Assembly (NCBI GenBank): GCA_949294665.1 | Contig: CASFID010000065.1 | Coordinates: 1 to 64,000, forward strand | Direction: 5' to 3' | Length of the DNA stretch: 64,000 bases | DNA from: an uncultured Eubacteriales bacterium | GTDB taxonomy: Bacteria > Bacillota > Clostridia > Lachnospirales > Lachnospiraceae | Program-made: the position numbers and the translations under genes | Shown here: piece after piece, positions 52,775 to 61,610 of the stretch | Layout: each line of letters opens with the position of its first letter | Position numbering within the stretch: the stretch's first letter is position 1 | Notes under the pieces: generated by a model | The model's database searches: none | Seen by the model: the letters and a program-made list of their open reading frames with translations, nothing else | What the model was told of the DNA's origin: nothing

Positions 52775-52804
52775 GAGCATACCACGATTACTAATGGTAT
52801 GCTC
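52775..52804 (-). terminator. Element-borne terminator for chimeric rlmD
   Basis: gagcatacca (52775-52784) pairs perfectly with tggtatgctc (52795-52804), 10-nt loop; the minus strand continues TTTTCGTAG. It lies 6 nt after the new rlmD stop, inside the ICE, so the element supplies both the new 3' end and its terminator. Confidence 0.85.
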
Positions 52805-52810
52805 GCAATT

Positions 52811-54490
52811 TTAGATAACCTCAAAATGTTTCAAAGCGTCTTTAATCGCTTCCGCCTTCTCTGCTGTCGGATGTTTTCTCGGCTGTTTCAATTCTTCTAC
52901 CGCATTAGGGGCATCATACATTGGCAAGCCCAAACTTCTCTTTACCTCCGCTATATAAGCAGTATGTACCTTGAAGCCATATTTCGCTTCTATGTATTCC
53001 TTTATCATTTTGTAGGTAACTCGCTCTTTCGGCTTGTACGCCTCGGCTCTTTTAGAGATATTATCAAGCGGTACTTTGCCCTCTCCCTCGCCAAACTCCA
53101 CTTTTACGCTGATTGTGCTGTCAGGTTTTTTGTGGGAAAGCAGTACTACCGTCTCAACATGCACCGTCTCACAGAACTGATCCACCGCCGTCATCTTCTC
53201 CACCCGGTACCCCGCAAGCTGCATCATCTCCAGATCTCTCGCCAGGCTCGTCATCTTACAGGAGATATACACAATCCGCTCCACTCCATAGTTCAGGATC
53301 TTAGGCAGAGCCTTCGGGTGGATCCCGTCTCTCGGGGGATCCAGCACAATCACATCCGGCTTCTCTTCAATCTGATCCAGTACCTGAAATACATCGCCTG
53401 CTATGAATTTACAGTTGGAAATACCGTTCCTTGCGGCATTTTCCTTTGCTGCCTCTACAGCTTCCTCAACGATCTCCACGCCCACGACTTCCTTCGCAAC
53501 CGGCGCCAGCACCTGACTGATCGTCCCGGTCCCGCTGAAGAGATCAAATACGGTCATATCATGGATATCTCCGATATACTCCCGGACCGTCTCATACAGC
53601 ACTTCCGCGCCCCTTGTATTGGGCTGGAAGAAGGAGAACGGCGTAATCTTGAATTCCAGATCAAGGAGCTTTTCGTAAAAGAAGTCCTGCCCCCAGAGGA
53701 TGCGGGTCTCGTCACTCTTCACCACATCAGAGAGGGAATCATTCAGGATATGGAGGATACCGACGATGCGCCCCTCCAGTTCCAGAGAGAGAAGCTCGTC
53801 CACCAGCGGCTGAAGATCATGCTCTTCCTGTGTGGTAGTCACCAGGTTCACAAGGATCTCTCCTGTTGTATCTCCTCTCCGCAGGAGAAGATGGCGCAGG
53901 TATCCTGTATGCTGCATCTTTTTATAGTAGCTGACGCCCCGCTTTCTGAAATGCTCCAGCACGCACACAAGAATCTCATTCATATCCGCATGCACCAGCC
54001 TGCAGTCCGCTGCTGTCAGGACATCATAAGTGCTTCCTTTTTTATGAAGGCCCAGGGAGAGCGGCCCGTCCTTATACTCATCCCCAAAGGAGAACTCCAT
54101 CTTGTTCCGGTATCCGAACTCTTTCGGGCTTGCCTTTACACCCTCGAAGACATAACTTCCCTTCACTGCCTCATCCATGATACGCCGGATCTGCCCTTCC
54201 TTCATCTTCATCTGTTCTTCATAGGGCATGGTCTGATACATACAGCCGCCGCAGGCGGGAAAGATGCTGCAGACGGGCTCTCTTGTCTCCAGCGGAGACT
54301 TCTCCAGCACCTCAAGGAGCCGTCCCTCCGCATTTCCACGCTTGAATTTATTGATGAGAAAACGCACTTTCTGTCCCGGCATTCCGTTCTTCACCGTGAC
54401 ATACTTGTCCTCCTCAGCAAGATACACGATCCCCTTATTCGGAAAGTCCACTCTCTCTATAGTTCCTTCAAAAATCTGTCCTTTCTTCAT
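52811..54490 (-). CDS. rlmD: RlmD 23S rRNA m5U methyltransferase with ICE-encoded C-terminus
   Basis: A 559-aa protein: 449 chromosomal residues (54490-53144) plus a 110-aa tail (53143-52811) supplied by the element. The body is typical RlmD/RumA: TRAM domain (1-60), Fe-S cysteines (VCSIFPACGGCMYQ, C74, C80, C83), SAM site (VFDLFSGTGTISQVL), DPPRDGIHPKAL and the catalytic Cys in VYISCKMTSL. It methylates a 23S rRNA uridine. The tail (TYKMIKEYIEAKYGFKVHTA, YIAEVKRSLGLPMYDAPNAV) looks helix-turn-helix-like. Before insertion the protein was about 456 aa. The ATG at 54490 has GGAGG 5 nt upstream. The methylase probably stays functional, since insertion falls after the catalytic part. Confidence 0.93.
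   Translation of the reverse strand: MKKGQIFEGTIERVDFPNKGIVYLAEEDKYVTVKNGMPGQKVRFLINKFKRGNAEGRLLEVLEKSPLETREPVCSIFPACGGCMYQTMPYEEQMKMKEGQIRRIMDEAVKGSYVFEGVKASPKEFGYRNKMEFSFGDEYKDGPLSLGLHKKGSTYDVLTAADCRLVHADMNEILVCVLEHFRKRGVSYYKKMQHTGYLRHLLLRRGDTTGEILVNLVTTTQEEHDLQPLVDELLSLELEGRIVGILHILNDSLSDVVKSDETRILWGQDFFYEKLLDLEFKITPFSFFQPNTRGAEVLYETVREYIGDIHDMTVFDLFSGTGTISQVLAPVAKEVVGVEIVEEAVEAAKENAARNGISNCKFIAGDVFQVLDQIEEKPDVIVLDPPRDGIHPKALPKILNYGVERIVYISCKMTSLARDLEMMQLAGYRVEKMTAVDQFCETVHVETVVLLSHKKPDSTISVKVEFGEGEGKVPLDNISKRAEAYKPKERVTYKMIKEYIEAKYGFKVHTAYIAEVKRSLGLPMYDAPNAVEELKQPRKHPTAEKAEAIKDALKHFEVI
53144..53158. other. attR core of the ICE
   Basis: This copy of tactaccgtctcaac is identical to attL at 456-470 and lies in frame in rlmD (Val-Glu-Thr-Val-Val). 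Left of it is element DNA, right of it chromosome. Insertion at this point of rumA is known for several Gram-positive ICEs. Confidence 0.88.
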
Positions 54491-54531
54491 CTCTTCCTCC
54501 ACGTTCGTTTCATCTGCTTCATCACAGCAAA

Positions 54532-54569
54532 ACAGGCAGGGTGCAGTCCATCTACCACATCCTGCCTGT
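54532..54569 (-). terminator. Terminator of small acidic membrane gene
   Basis: acaggcagg (54532-54540) pairs with cctgcctgt (54561-54569), followed on the minus strand by TTTTGC. It ends the transcript of the 80-aa gene at 54611. Confidence 0.7.
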
Positions 54570-54610
54570 ATTCTGTTTCATCATTTTTCGATACCGGATC
54601 CGTCCGTCTC

Positions 54611-54853
54611 CTATACCTGGTCATCCTCATCGAAATAGTCATCGAAGTCATCGTCAAAATCATCTTCGAAGTCTTCCAGATAGTCCGGTGTGAAGAAACG
54701 GTATACCGCATACGCGATCGCTGCGACTGCTGCAACTGCTCCGATGATCGCCAGCACCCAGATCACTGTGTTTTTCTGTTTCTCTGCATCATTTCTGTGC
54801 AGCAGCTCAGTTAATTTTGATTCCGCAATCATGTCTTCTATTTTTTTGTTCAT
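54611..54853 (-). CDS. Small membrane protein with acidic tail
   Basis: An 80-aa protein: a short soluble start, one transmembrane helix (VIWVLAIIGAVAAVAAIAYA), then a very acidic tail (DYLEDFEDDFDDDFDDYFDE). GGAAAGGACG precedes the ATG. A TATAAT -10 lies at 54900-54905. Function unknown; similar small proteins are common in Lachnospiraceae, to my recollection. Confidence 0.75.
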   Translation of the reverse strand: MNKKIEDMIAESKLTELLHRNDAEKQKNTVIWVLAIIGAVAAVAAIAYAVYRFFTPDYLEDFEDDFDDDFDDYFDEDDQV

Positions 54854-55061
54854 ATCTACACGTCCTTTCCCCGCCTCAGGGCGGCGATTACTTTCTGTTA
54901 TTATACCACTATCATTTTCAGATTACTACTAATTTATTCCAAAATCCTCAGAAAGATGATTTCTCAGATTACTGTTCACATCGTGCTCAGGAATAGGAAA
55001 CTGTATAGTCATGCTATCATGTAAAAGGCGGTTTCCTATCACTCCGATCTGCGCCCTCATC

Positions 55062-57350
55062 TTATGAAACCTTCACCAGCCTTGCGAACATGGCGAACAT
55101 CTTTCTGACGCCGGCGCTGTCGAATTCCACCGTCACCTCATAGTCTCTGCCGCCTTCCTTGATCTCGAGCACAGTTCCCTCTCCGAATTTTGTATGGCGC
55201 ACCCTGTCTCCCACCTGATAGGAAAGGCTTCCGCTCTTTCCGGCCAGAATCTGGCTTCCCTTCTGAAGAGAGGAAAATGGCTGCTTTCCTGTTGTCTTTC
55301 CTGAAGACTGAGATGCGGAAAACTGGGAGGCAAACGGTCGTGCGCGGAACGCTTCCTTCGCATGAGAATATGTATTCTGGACCGGGATCTGTGTTCCTTC
55401 CTCGATCTTCCGGTTTCCCGTATCGATCAATTCCATGGGGATCTCCTTGATGAACCGGGACATCTTGTTGAACTGTGTCTCTCCCCGCACCATCCTGCGC
55501 CGTGCGCAGGTCAGGGTGAGTTTCTCCTCTGCGCGGGTGATGCCCACATAGCAGAGCCTGCGTTCTTCCTCCAGATCTTCATTGTCATCCGATGTGATCG
55601 TCATATAGCTCGGGAACAGACCATCTTCCATCCCCGCCAGATATACATGGGGGAATTCCAGTCCTTTTGCACTGTGAAGTGTCATCAGGACCACATAGTC
55701 CTGATCCTCGTCCAGACTGTCGATATCAGCGACGAGGGCAACTTCCTCGAGGAACCCGCTCAGAGACGCCTCTTCGCCCCTGTCCTGGCAGTCCTCCTCA
55801 TACGCCGCCGCCTTATTGACAAGCTCGTCGATATTCTCAATCCTGGACTCCGCCTCCACTTTGTCTTCCGCTTCCAGGCTCTCCACATATCCGGTCTTCT
55901 CTATGATCTCCCGAAGAAGGTCCGTGATGCTCTCTTTCTCTGTCTGACCTTTGAAATATTCAATCAGCGCCGCGAAGGAATCCAGCTTTGATACACTCCT
56001 TCCCACGCCGGGGATCAGTTCCGGCGCCAGCAGCGCTTCGTAAAATCCGATTCCTCTCTCATCGGCAGACTCCTGGATCCGGTTGATCGTCGTCAGCCCG
56101 ATCCCACGCTTCGGTACGTTGATGATGCGGCGCACGGCAAGATCGTCCTGCCCGTTATCCACCGTCTTCAGGTAAGCGAGGAGGTCCTTGATCTCCCTGC
56201 GCGCGTAGAAATTGATGCCTCCTACGATCTTATAAGGGATATTCATGGCTATAAATTTTTCCTCGAACAGACGGGACTGCGCATTCGTCCGATAGAGGAC
56301 CGCACTGTCATTGTAAGAAGCGCCTTCCTGTACTTCTTTTTTAATATCTTCAGCTATATATTCCGCTTCATCGAATGCAGTATCAAACTGCCTGAGCTGG
56401 ATTTTCTCTCCCTCTCCGTTGTCCGTCCAGAGCGTCTTCTCTTTCCGGTTCCTGTTGTTCCTGATAACTCCGTTCGCCGCGTTCAGAATATTGCCCGTGG
56501 ATCTGTAGTTCTGCTCCAGCCTGACCACATGTGCATCCGGGAACTCATGCTCGAAGTCCAGGATATTCCGGATATTTGCCCCCCGGAACTTATAGATCGA
56601 CTGGTCGTCGTCTCCTACTACACAGAGATTCCTGTATTTTCCGGCAAGCAGCCTGACAAGACGGAACTGGACCGTGTTTGTATCCTGGTACTCATCCACC
56701 ATGATGTAGCGGAACCGTTCCTGATAGTATTCCAGCACATCGGGCTGGGTCTCCAGAAGCTGCACGGTCTTGACGAGAAGATCGTCGAAATCCAGCGCAT
56801 TGTTCGCCTTAAGCTGGGCTTCATATTCGCGGTACACCTTCGCGATCTTGAGTTGTCCGAAATCGCCTCCTGCGTTCAGCTCAAACTCGTCCGGCAGGAT
56901 CATCTCATTCTTCGCCGACGAGACCGCTGCCAGAAGATTCCTTTCCTTATATACTTTTGTGTCAATATCCACTTTCCGGCAGACTTCCTTCATCAGTGTC
57001 TTCTGATCATCCGTGTCATAGATCGTAAAACGGTTGTCATACCCCAGCCGGTCGATGAACCGTCTCAGGATCCTGACACAGGCTGAATGGAACGTGCTCA
57101 CCCAGATGCTCTCTGCACCGAAGCTCACCAGAGAATCCACCCGCTGGCGCATTTCCTCCGCCGCCTTGTTCGTAAATGTAATGGCAAGGATATTCCAGGG
57201 ATTCACGCCTCTCTCATCGATCAGATATGCGATACGGTGAGTCAGCACCCTGGTCTTTCCCGAACCCGCTCCCGCCAGGATCAGAAGCGGACCATCCGTA
57301 TGCAGGACCGCCTCCCTCTGGGGTTCATTCAATGTATCATAAATGCTCAT
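55062..57350 (-). CDS. pcrA: ATP-dependent DNA helicase PcrA/UvrD
   Basis: A 762-aa superfamily 1A helicase needed for repair and rolling-circle replication. Walker A is LAGAGSGKTRVLTHR (about residue 27), motif II MVDEYQDTNTVQ, motif III VVGDDDQSIYKFRGA, and the C-terminal motifs MTLHSAKGLEFPHVYL and YVGITRAEEKL. A Tudor-like end (VGDRVRHTKFGEGTVLEI) is typical of PcrA. I chose the ATG at 57350 (AGGAG 7 nt upstream); the longer frame to 57476 extends into the promoter region. Confidence 0.95.
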   Translation of the reverse strand: MSIYDTLNEPQREAVLHTDGPLLILAGAGSGKTRVLTHRIAYLIDERGVNPWNILAITFTNKAAEEMRQRVDSLVSFGAESIWVSTFHSACVRILRRFIDRLGYDNRFTIYDTDDQKTLMKEVCRKVDIDTKVYKERNLLAAVSSAKNEMILPDEFELNAGGDFGQLKIAKVYREYEAQLKANNALDFDDLLVKTVQLLETQPDVLEYYQERFRYIMVDEYQDTNTVQFRLVRLLAGKYRNLCVVGDDDQSIYKFRGANIRNILDFEHEFPDAHVVRLEQNYRSTGNILNAANGVIRNNRNRKEKTLWTDNGEGEKIQLRQFDTAFDEAEYIAEDIKKEVQEGASYNDSAVLYRTNAQSRLFEEKFIAMNIPYKIVGGINFYARREIKDLLAYLKTVDNGQDDLAVRRIINVPKRGIGLTTINRIQESADERGIGFYEALLAPELIPGVGRSVSKLDSFAALIEYFKGQTEKESITDLLREIIEKTGYVESLEAEDKVEAESRIENIDELVNKAAAYEEDCQDRGEEASLSGFLEEVALVADIDSLDEDQDYVVLMTLHSAKGLEFPHVYLAGMEDGLFPSYMTITSDDNEDLEEERRLCYVGITRAEEKLTLTCARRRMVRGETQFNKMSRFIKEIPMELIDTGNRKIEEGTQIPVQNTYSHAKEAFRARPFASQFSASQSSGKTTGKQPFSSLQKGSQILAGKSGSLSYQVGDRVRHTKFGEGTVLEIKEGGRDYEVTVEFDSAGVRKMFAMFARLVKVS

Positions 57351-57462
57351 AGATCTCTCCTGTTCTCCGATAAATTTCTGTTCATCGAACATTTGTCCGA
57401 TGCCGGTAACTACCATTATCAGATACCCCTCACTGATTGTCAACCTGACTTTCCCAATTTTT

Positions 57463-57492
57463 TTGTCATTTTCCATCCTTTTGTGCTAATAT
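57463..57492 (+). promoter_or_regulatory. Promoter of AGCS symporter gene
   Basis: TTGTCA (57463-57468) and TAATAT (57487-57492) with an 18-bp spacer, about 72 nt before the symporter ATG. Confidence 0.6.
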
Positions 57493-57564
57493 AGAAAGGC
57501 TGGCGTCCGTGCGGCACTGCCGGGCGCCGGAGCTAGTTTATTACCAGAAAGGAATCAGATTCTC

Positions 57565-58950
57565 ATGTTGGAAACATTTGAAAAAATCAACAGTGCAGTC
57601 AACGGCTTTGTATGGGGCGTCCCCGCCATGGTCTGCATCATTGGAGTGGGGCTTCTCCTCAGTATCCGGACCCGCTTCATCCAGTTCCGCAAATTCGGAT
57701 ATACCTTCAAGGTAACTCTGGGGCGCATATTTCATAAGAAGGAAGCCTCCGACGGATCCATCACCCCGTTCCAGGCAGTGTGCACCGCCCTCGCTGCCAC
57801 CGTGGGCACCGGTAATATCGCAGGCGTCGCAGGCGCGATCGCGATCGGCGGCCCCGGCGCGGTTTTCTGGATGTGGATCTCTGCCCTGCTCGGCATGTGC
57901 ACCAAATTTTCTGAGGTGACTCTCGCCGTACATTTCCGCGAAAAGAACAGGCAGGGAGACTGGACCGGAGGTCCCATGTATTACATCAAGAACGGACTGG
58001 GGCCGAAATGGCGCTGGATGGCAGTCCTGTTCGCCCTGCTGGGAGTTCTGACTGTATTCGGCACAGGAAATGCAACACAGGTGAACACGATCACCTCCGC
58101 CATCAACACGGCTCTGCTAAACTATCATGTGATCGACGCGTCCTCCGTCTCTGTCTCGAGCCTGATCATCGGCATCATCATCGCAATCCTTGTGGCGCTG
58201 ATCCTGCTGGGCGGGATCAAACGGATCGGAAGAGTTGCGGAGATGCTCGTGCCGTTCATGGCGCTGCTCTACATCATCCTTGCTCTGGGCGTGATCTTCC
58301 TGAACATCGACCGTGTACCCGGAGTATTTGCCTCGATCATCGAAGGCGCGTTCTCTCCGGCATCCGTGACAGGCGGAGTCGTTGGCAGCTTCTTTCTCAG
58401 TATGCAGAAGGGTGTCGCCAGGGGAATCTTCTCCAATGAGGCCGGTCTCGGTACAGGCTCTATCGCCCACGCAACCGCTGATACAGATCACCCGGTAAAA
58501 CAGGGATTCTTCGGCATCTTCGAAGTGTTTGCAGACACGATCGTGATCTGCACTATGACCGCCCTGGTCATCCTTTGCAGCGGAGTCAGCGTCAGCTACG
58601 GAACAGACGCAGGAGCCGAACTCACGATCAACGGATTCATCACCACCTACGGAAGCTGGGTATCCATCTTTACCGCTGTTGCTCTGTGCTGCTTCGCATT
58701 TTCCACGATCCTGGGCTGGGGGCTCTATGGAACACGGTGCATTGAATTTCTCTTCGGCTCATGGATCAACAAGCCCTTTATGGTCGTCTACTCACTTGTA
58801 GCAGTCATCGGAGCGACCGCAGATCTGGGACTCCTCTGGAGCGTGGCCGAGACATTCAACGGGCTGATGTCCATCCCGAACCTGATCGCCCTGTTCCTGC
58901 TGTCAGGCACAGTGGTAAAACTTGTAAAGGACTATTTCAAGAATCATTGA
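57565..58950 (+). CDS. AGCS-family sodium:alanine symporter
   Basis: A 461-aa amino acid carrier with about ten to eleven membrane helices. Family motifs are clear: FQAVCTALAATVGTGNIAGV, GGPGAVFWMWISALLGM, RGIFSNEAGLGTGSIAHA and a terminal FLLSGTVVKLVKDYFKNH. It imports alanine or glycine with sodium. AAAGGA lies about 12 nt before the ATG. It is transcribed alone, divergently from pcrA. Confidence 0.93.
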   Translation: MLETFEKINSAVNGFVWGVPAMVCIIGVGLLLSIRTRFIQFRKFGYTFKVTLGRIFHKKEASDGSITPFQAVCTALAATVGTGNIAGVAGAIAIGGPGAVFWMWISALLGMCTKFSEVTLAVHFREKNRQGDWTGGPMYYIKNGLGPKWRWMAVLFALLGVLTVFGTGNATQVNTITSAINTALLNYHVIDASSVSVSSLIIGIIIAILVALILLGGIKRIGRVAEMLVPFMALLYIILALGVIFLNIDRVPGVFASIIEGAFSPASVTGGVVGSFFLSMQKGVARGIFSNEAGLGTGSIAHATADTDHPVKQGFFGIFEVFADTIVICTMTALVILCSGVSVSYGTDAGAELTINGFITTYGSWVSIFTAVALCCFAFSTILGWGLYGTRCIEFLFGSWINKPFMVVYSLVAVIGATADLGLLWSVAETFNGLMSIPNLIALFLLSGTVVKLVKDYFKNH

Positions 58951-58960
58951 GGGAAAAGGC

Positions 58961-58989
58961 TTGTCATATAGTTTTCAATACTATATAAT
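58961..58989 (+). promoter_or_regulatory. Promoter of DUF1836 gene
   Basis: TTGTCA (58961-58966), 17-bp spacer, TATAAT (58984-58989). A near-consensus housekeeping promoter just after the symporter stop, 20 nt before the next ATG. Confidence 0.85.
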
Positions 58990-59009
58990 AAGTACACTGA
59001 GGTGATAAT

Positions 59010-59624
59010 ATGACAATAGATACGAATGATATACTGAACAGCATCCTGGAAAGTCTCTCCCGCATCGATTATATCAAACCGGGAGAGATCCCCAATATAG
59101 ACCTGTATATGGATCAGGTCACGACCTTCATGGATGAGCAGCTTTCATCGACAAAGCGCTATGAGGAAGACAAAATTCTGACAAAGACAATGATCAACAA
59201 TTATACAAAGAATAATCTTCTTCCGCCGCCTGTCAAAAAGAAGTATTCCCGAGTGCATGTCCTGATCCTTATCTTTATTTACTATTTTAAGAACATTCTT
59301 TCCATCAAAGACATCGAGACAGTCCTGACTCCTCTGACGGAAAAGTACTTTTCCGGAGAAGGCCCCATGGATCTGTCCTCCGTGTACAAAGAGGTCTGCG
59401 AGATGGAAAAGGGACGGATCAAGCCACTCCAGGAATCAGTCCGGGAAGCATACGAAAAATCAATGTCTGCGTTTTCGGAGATACCGGACGGCGAAGACCG
59501 TGATGAACTGAAGCTCTTCGCCTTTATCTGCAGCCTGAGCTTCGACGTCTATCTGAAAAAGACAATGATCGAGAAGATCATCGACGAACTGGCAGAAAAG
59601 CACACGAAAAAAAAGAAAGATTAA
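59010..59624 (+). CDS. DUF1836-family protein
   Basis: A 204-aa protein of the DUF1836 family. It shows the MerR-like N-terminal part (GEIPNIDLYMDQVTTFMDEQ, TMINNYTKNNLLPPPVKKKY), which may bind DNA, and a helical rest ending in Lys repeats. GAGGTG lies 6 nt before the ATG. The role is unknown, probably regulatory. Confidence 0.82.
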   Translation: MTIDTNDILNSILESLSRIDYIKPGEIPNIDLYMDQVTTFMDEQLSSTKRYEEDKILTKTMINNYTKNNLLPPPVKKKYSRVHVLILIFIYYFKNILSIKDIETVLTPLTEKYFSGEGPMDLSSVYKEVCEMEKGRIKPLQESVREAYEKSMSAFSEIPDGEDRDELKLFAFICSLSFDVYLKKTMIEKIIDELAEKHTKKKKD

Positions 59625-59648
59625 TGCTGTAAGAGCAGGTTCCGCACC

Positions 59649-59690
59649 GCGGCCGGGACCTGCTCCTGAAGCATTTTTTATTGTACCGGC
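59649..59690 (+). terminator. Terminator after DUF1836
   Basis: gagcaggttcc pairs with gggacctgctc (one G-U pair) around an 11-nt G+C-rich loop, followed by a short spacer and ttttttattg. It lies about 10 nt after the stop codon. Confidence 0.65.
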
Positions 59691-59706
59691 ATCCTCACCG
59701 TGCCGT

Positions 59707-60000
59707 TTATTCTTCTTTATTGATCCTCTCAAACACCATATCATACCCGTCGTTTCCGTAATTCAGGGATCGGTTTACACGACTGATCGTCGCAGTGGAA
59801 GCACCTGTCTTCTCCGCGATCTCGAGATATGTCTTCTGCTCTCTCAGCATCCTGGCCACCTCAAAGCGCTGCGACAGGGAGAGAAGTTCATTGATGGTAC
59901 AGATATCTTCAAAAAATGTATAGCACTCTTCTTTATTTTCCAGGCTGAGAATCGCACGAAAGAGATAGTCTACAGCCTCTGTTCTGATCTTTTTACTCAT
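59707..60000 (-). CDS. YerC/TrpR-related DNA-binding protein
   Basis: A 97-aa protein of the YerC/YecD family, related to TrpR. The helix-turn-helix is LSQRFEVARMLREQKTYLEI and TGASTATISRVNRSLNYGND. GGAGT lies before the ATG. The effector is not known. Confidence 0.87.
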   Translation of the reverse strand: MSKKIRTEAVDYLFRAILSLENKEECYTFFEDICTINELLSLSQRFEVARMLREQKTYLEIAEKTGASTATISRVNRSLNYGNDGYDMVFERINKEE

Positions 60001-60110
60001 AATTATTCAGACTCCTTCCAACCTAAAAAACGGCAGCCCGGTCTGTACCAAGCCACCGTTACATTTTAGCACACTAAATTTGTAAAGTCCACAGTTTTAT
60101 GAGAATTTTA

Positions 60111-60274
60111 GTGACAGTTCAGCTATAAGGGAAGGGGCATACTGATTTATGCTGGCATAAGAATCAGTCTGTCCCTTCCCTTATGAGCGGAGCGCCCGTA
60201 TATGAGCAAAGGAGCGGCGCAGCCGCAGAAGCACGTATGTGCGGCTTTGCGAATGGCGCGGGCTGAACTGTCAC
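60111..60274. repeat. Candidate MITE-like element with 13-bp terminal inverted repeats
   Basis: gtgacagttcagc (60111-60123) is the exact reverse complement of gctgaactgtcac (60262-60274). Inside is a long hairpin (aagggaaggggca ... tgtcccttccctt, around 60128-60182) and G+C-rich short palindromes, no gene. A 164-bp palindromic unit between two convergent-ending genes fits a miniature repeat. Copy number in the genome cannot be seen here. Confidence 0.6.
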
Positions 60275-60289
60275 ACTATTCCAACTATA

Positions 60290-61015
60290 TCAGATATTTT
60301 TCAGGGAAGGGATAAAGCTTTTAAGCAGTTCCAGATTTGCAGTCGCGATCAGCTCCTCCGGGAAACCGCAGTAATCGATCACTTCCTTTATATAAGTAAA
60401 GTTGCCGGCATCCACGTTCACATGTGCATCGCTTCCTGTTGTGACCGGCACCTCATACTGACGGCACAGATCCAGCATGGTGATCATGTTCTCCCTCGTT
60501 CCTTTTCTGCTGCTCTGCGGGCGGAGAGACGAGTTGTTCAGTTCAAGAAGCGTCCCCGTCTCCTTCGCCGTACGGACGAGGACCTCATAATCCAGCGGAA
60601 ATCTTCCGTCGTCCGGGTGTCCGATAATATGGATATAGGGCTTTTTCATTGCCTCCACATAGGCACGCGTATTCTCCTTTTCCGTGTGTCCAAGCCCGTA
60701 GCACGGCGGATGGACACTGGCAACAACGATATCAAGATCTCTGCAGGTATTCTCCGGGAGATCAATTATCCCGTCCGGGTCCATGATATTGACCTCTGCA
60801 CCCATGAGCAGTCGGATCCCCTTCTGCATCCTCGGCACCACGTCCAGATTCTGAAAATAGAACAGCCCGCAGGTCCCCGGCATCTCAGGTGCATGCTCCG
60901 TCAGAGCAAGTGCCTTCAGCCCCTTCGCCGCAGCCGCCTCCGCCATCTCCGTGATCGTGCTGTACGCATGCCCGCTGGCAATGGTATGGGAGTGTGTATC
61001 CACTAAAAATTTCAT
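60290..61015 (-). CDS. PHP-domain phosphatase (YcdX-like)
   Basis: A 241-aa metal-dependent phosphatase or hydrolase. PHP motifs in order: VDTHSHTIASGHAYST, ALALTEHAPEMPG, ASVHPPCYG, IHIIGHPDDGRFPLD and TTGSDAHVNVDAGNF. The family has a trinuclear metal site. I chose the ATG at 61015, after GGAGG at 11 nt; the frame also starts at 61039, but that overlaps the ribosome binding site. Substrate unknown. Confidence 0.9.
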   Translation of the reverse strand: MKFLVDTHSHTIASGHAYSTITEMAEAAAAKGLKALALTEHAPEMPGTCGLFYFQNLDVVPRMQKGIRLLMGAEVNIMDPDGIIDLPENTCRDLDIVVASVHPPCYGLGHTEKENTRAYVEAMKKPYIHIIGHPDDGRFPLDYEVLVRTAKETGTLLELNNSSLRPQSSRKGTRENMITMLDLCRQYEVPVTTGSDAHVNVDAGNFTYIKEVIDYCGFPEELIATANLELLKSFIPSLKNI

Positions 61016-61063
61016 AAAACAATCTGCCTCCTTTGTCATGTATCATCTCAATTCAACTCAGTT

Positions 61064-61091
61064 ATTATACCATATTTTTCCCCGAATACAA
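61064..61091 (-). promoter_or_regulatory. Promoter of PHP gene
   Basis: On the minus strand TTGTAT (61086-61091), 16-bp spacer, TATAAT (61064-61069), about 50 nt before the start codon. Confidence 0.7.
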
Positions 61092-61163
61092 TTTCAGGAA
61101 TAGAAGACAATACTGTACTGAATCAGTCACTGAAACAAAAAATGACCGGCGCAGCATCCAGCC

Positions 61164-61397
61164 ATGCCGGCACACACAGATCAGGAGGTGAGTGATCTGA
61201 AAAAGAAGACCAACCGGGAGATCATCGACGACTATGATTACCTTGCCAATGCAGCCTCATCCATGGACTGCACCGGATTGATCCCGTCTCTTCCGAAAGA
61301 TGAAGAAGAGATCCGATCTTACAATGAAATCTATCAGTTTCTGCCCAGGGCAGCAGCGCCCAAAACGGAAGAAACACACCGTGCGGATCAGACCTGA
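61164..61397 (+). CDS. Small soluble protein, probably CTG-started
   Basis: The open frame gives 77 aa from an ATG without a ribosome binding site. AGGAGG (61183-61188) lies inside the frame, 8 nt before CTG at 61197, giving 66 aa beginning with Leu/Met then KKKTNREIIDDYDYLANAAS. This is the more probable start. The protein is acidic and helical, with MDCTGLIPSLPKDEEE; function unknown. The stop lies in a palindrome (gcggatca / tgatccgc). Confidence 0.6.
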   Translation: MPAHTDQEVSDLKKKTNREIIDDYDYLANAASSMDCTGLIPSLPKDEEEIRSYNEIYQFLPRAAAPKTEETHRADQT

Positions 61398-61610
61398 TCC
61401 GCCGCCGGCATTCTGACGGGCTGTGTATCTGAGGGTTCGCTGCTGTTCACTCCTGACCACCGCCCTCATGCGCACTCGTCACGGTGCCGCGCCCCAGTTC
61501 TGCACTTCGTGCCAAGACCGCCTATACGGGCGGCGGTTACGAGTTCTATAAGTATGGTGCGGACAGTAACGAAGGTTCGACAGATTTCGGTGTAATGTTT
61601 CATTTTTCCA

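Noticed and set aside
52799-54814. 671-codon plus-strand open frame
   Set aside because: It is antisense to rlmD and the small membrane gene, which have clear family motifs. No ribosome binding site or recognisable domain.
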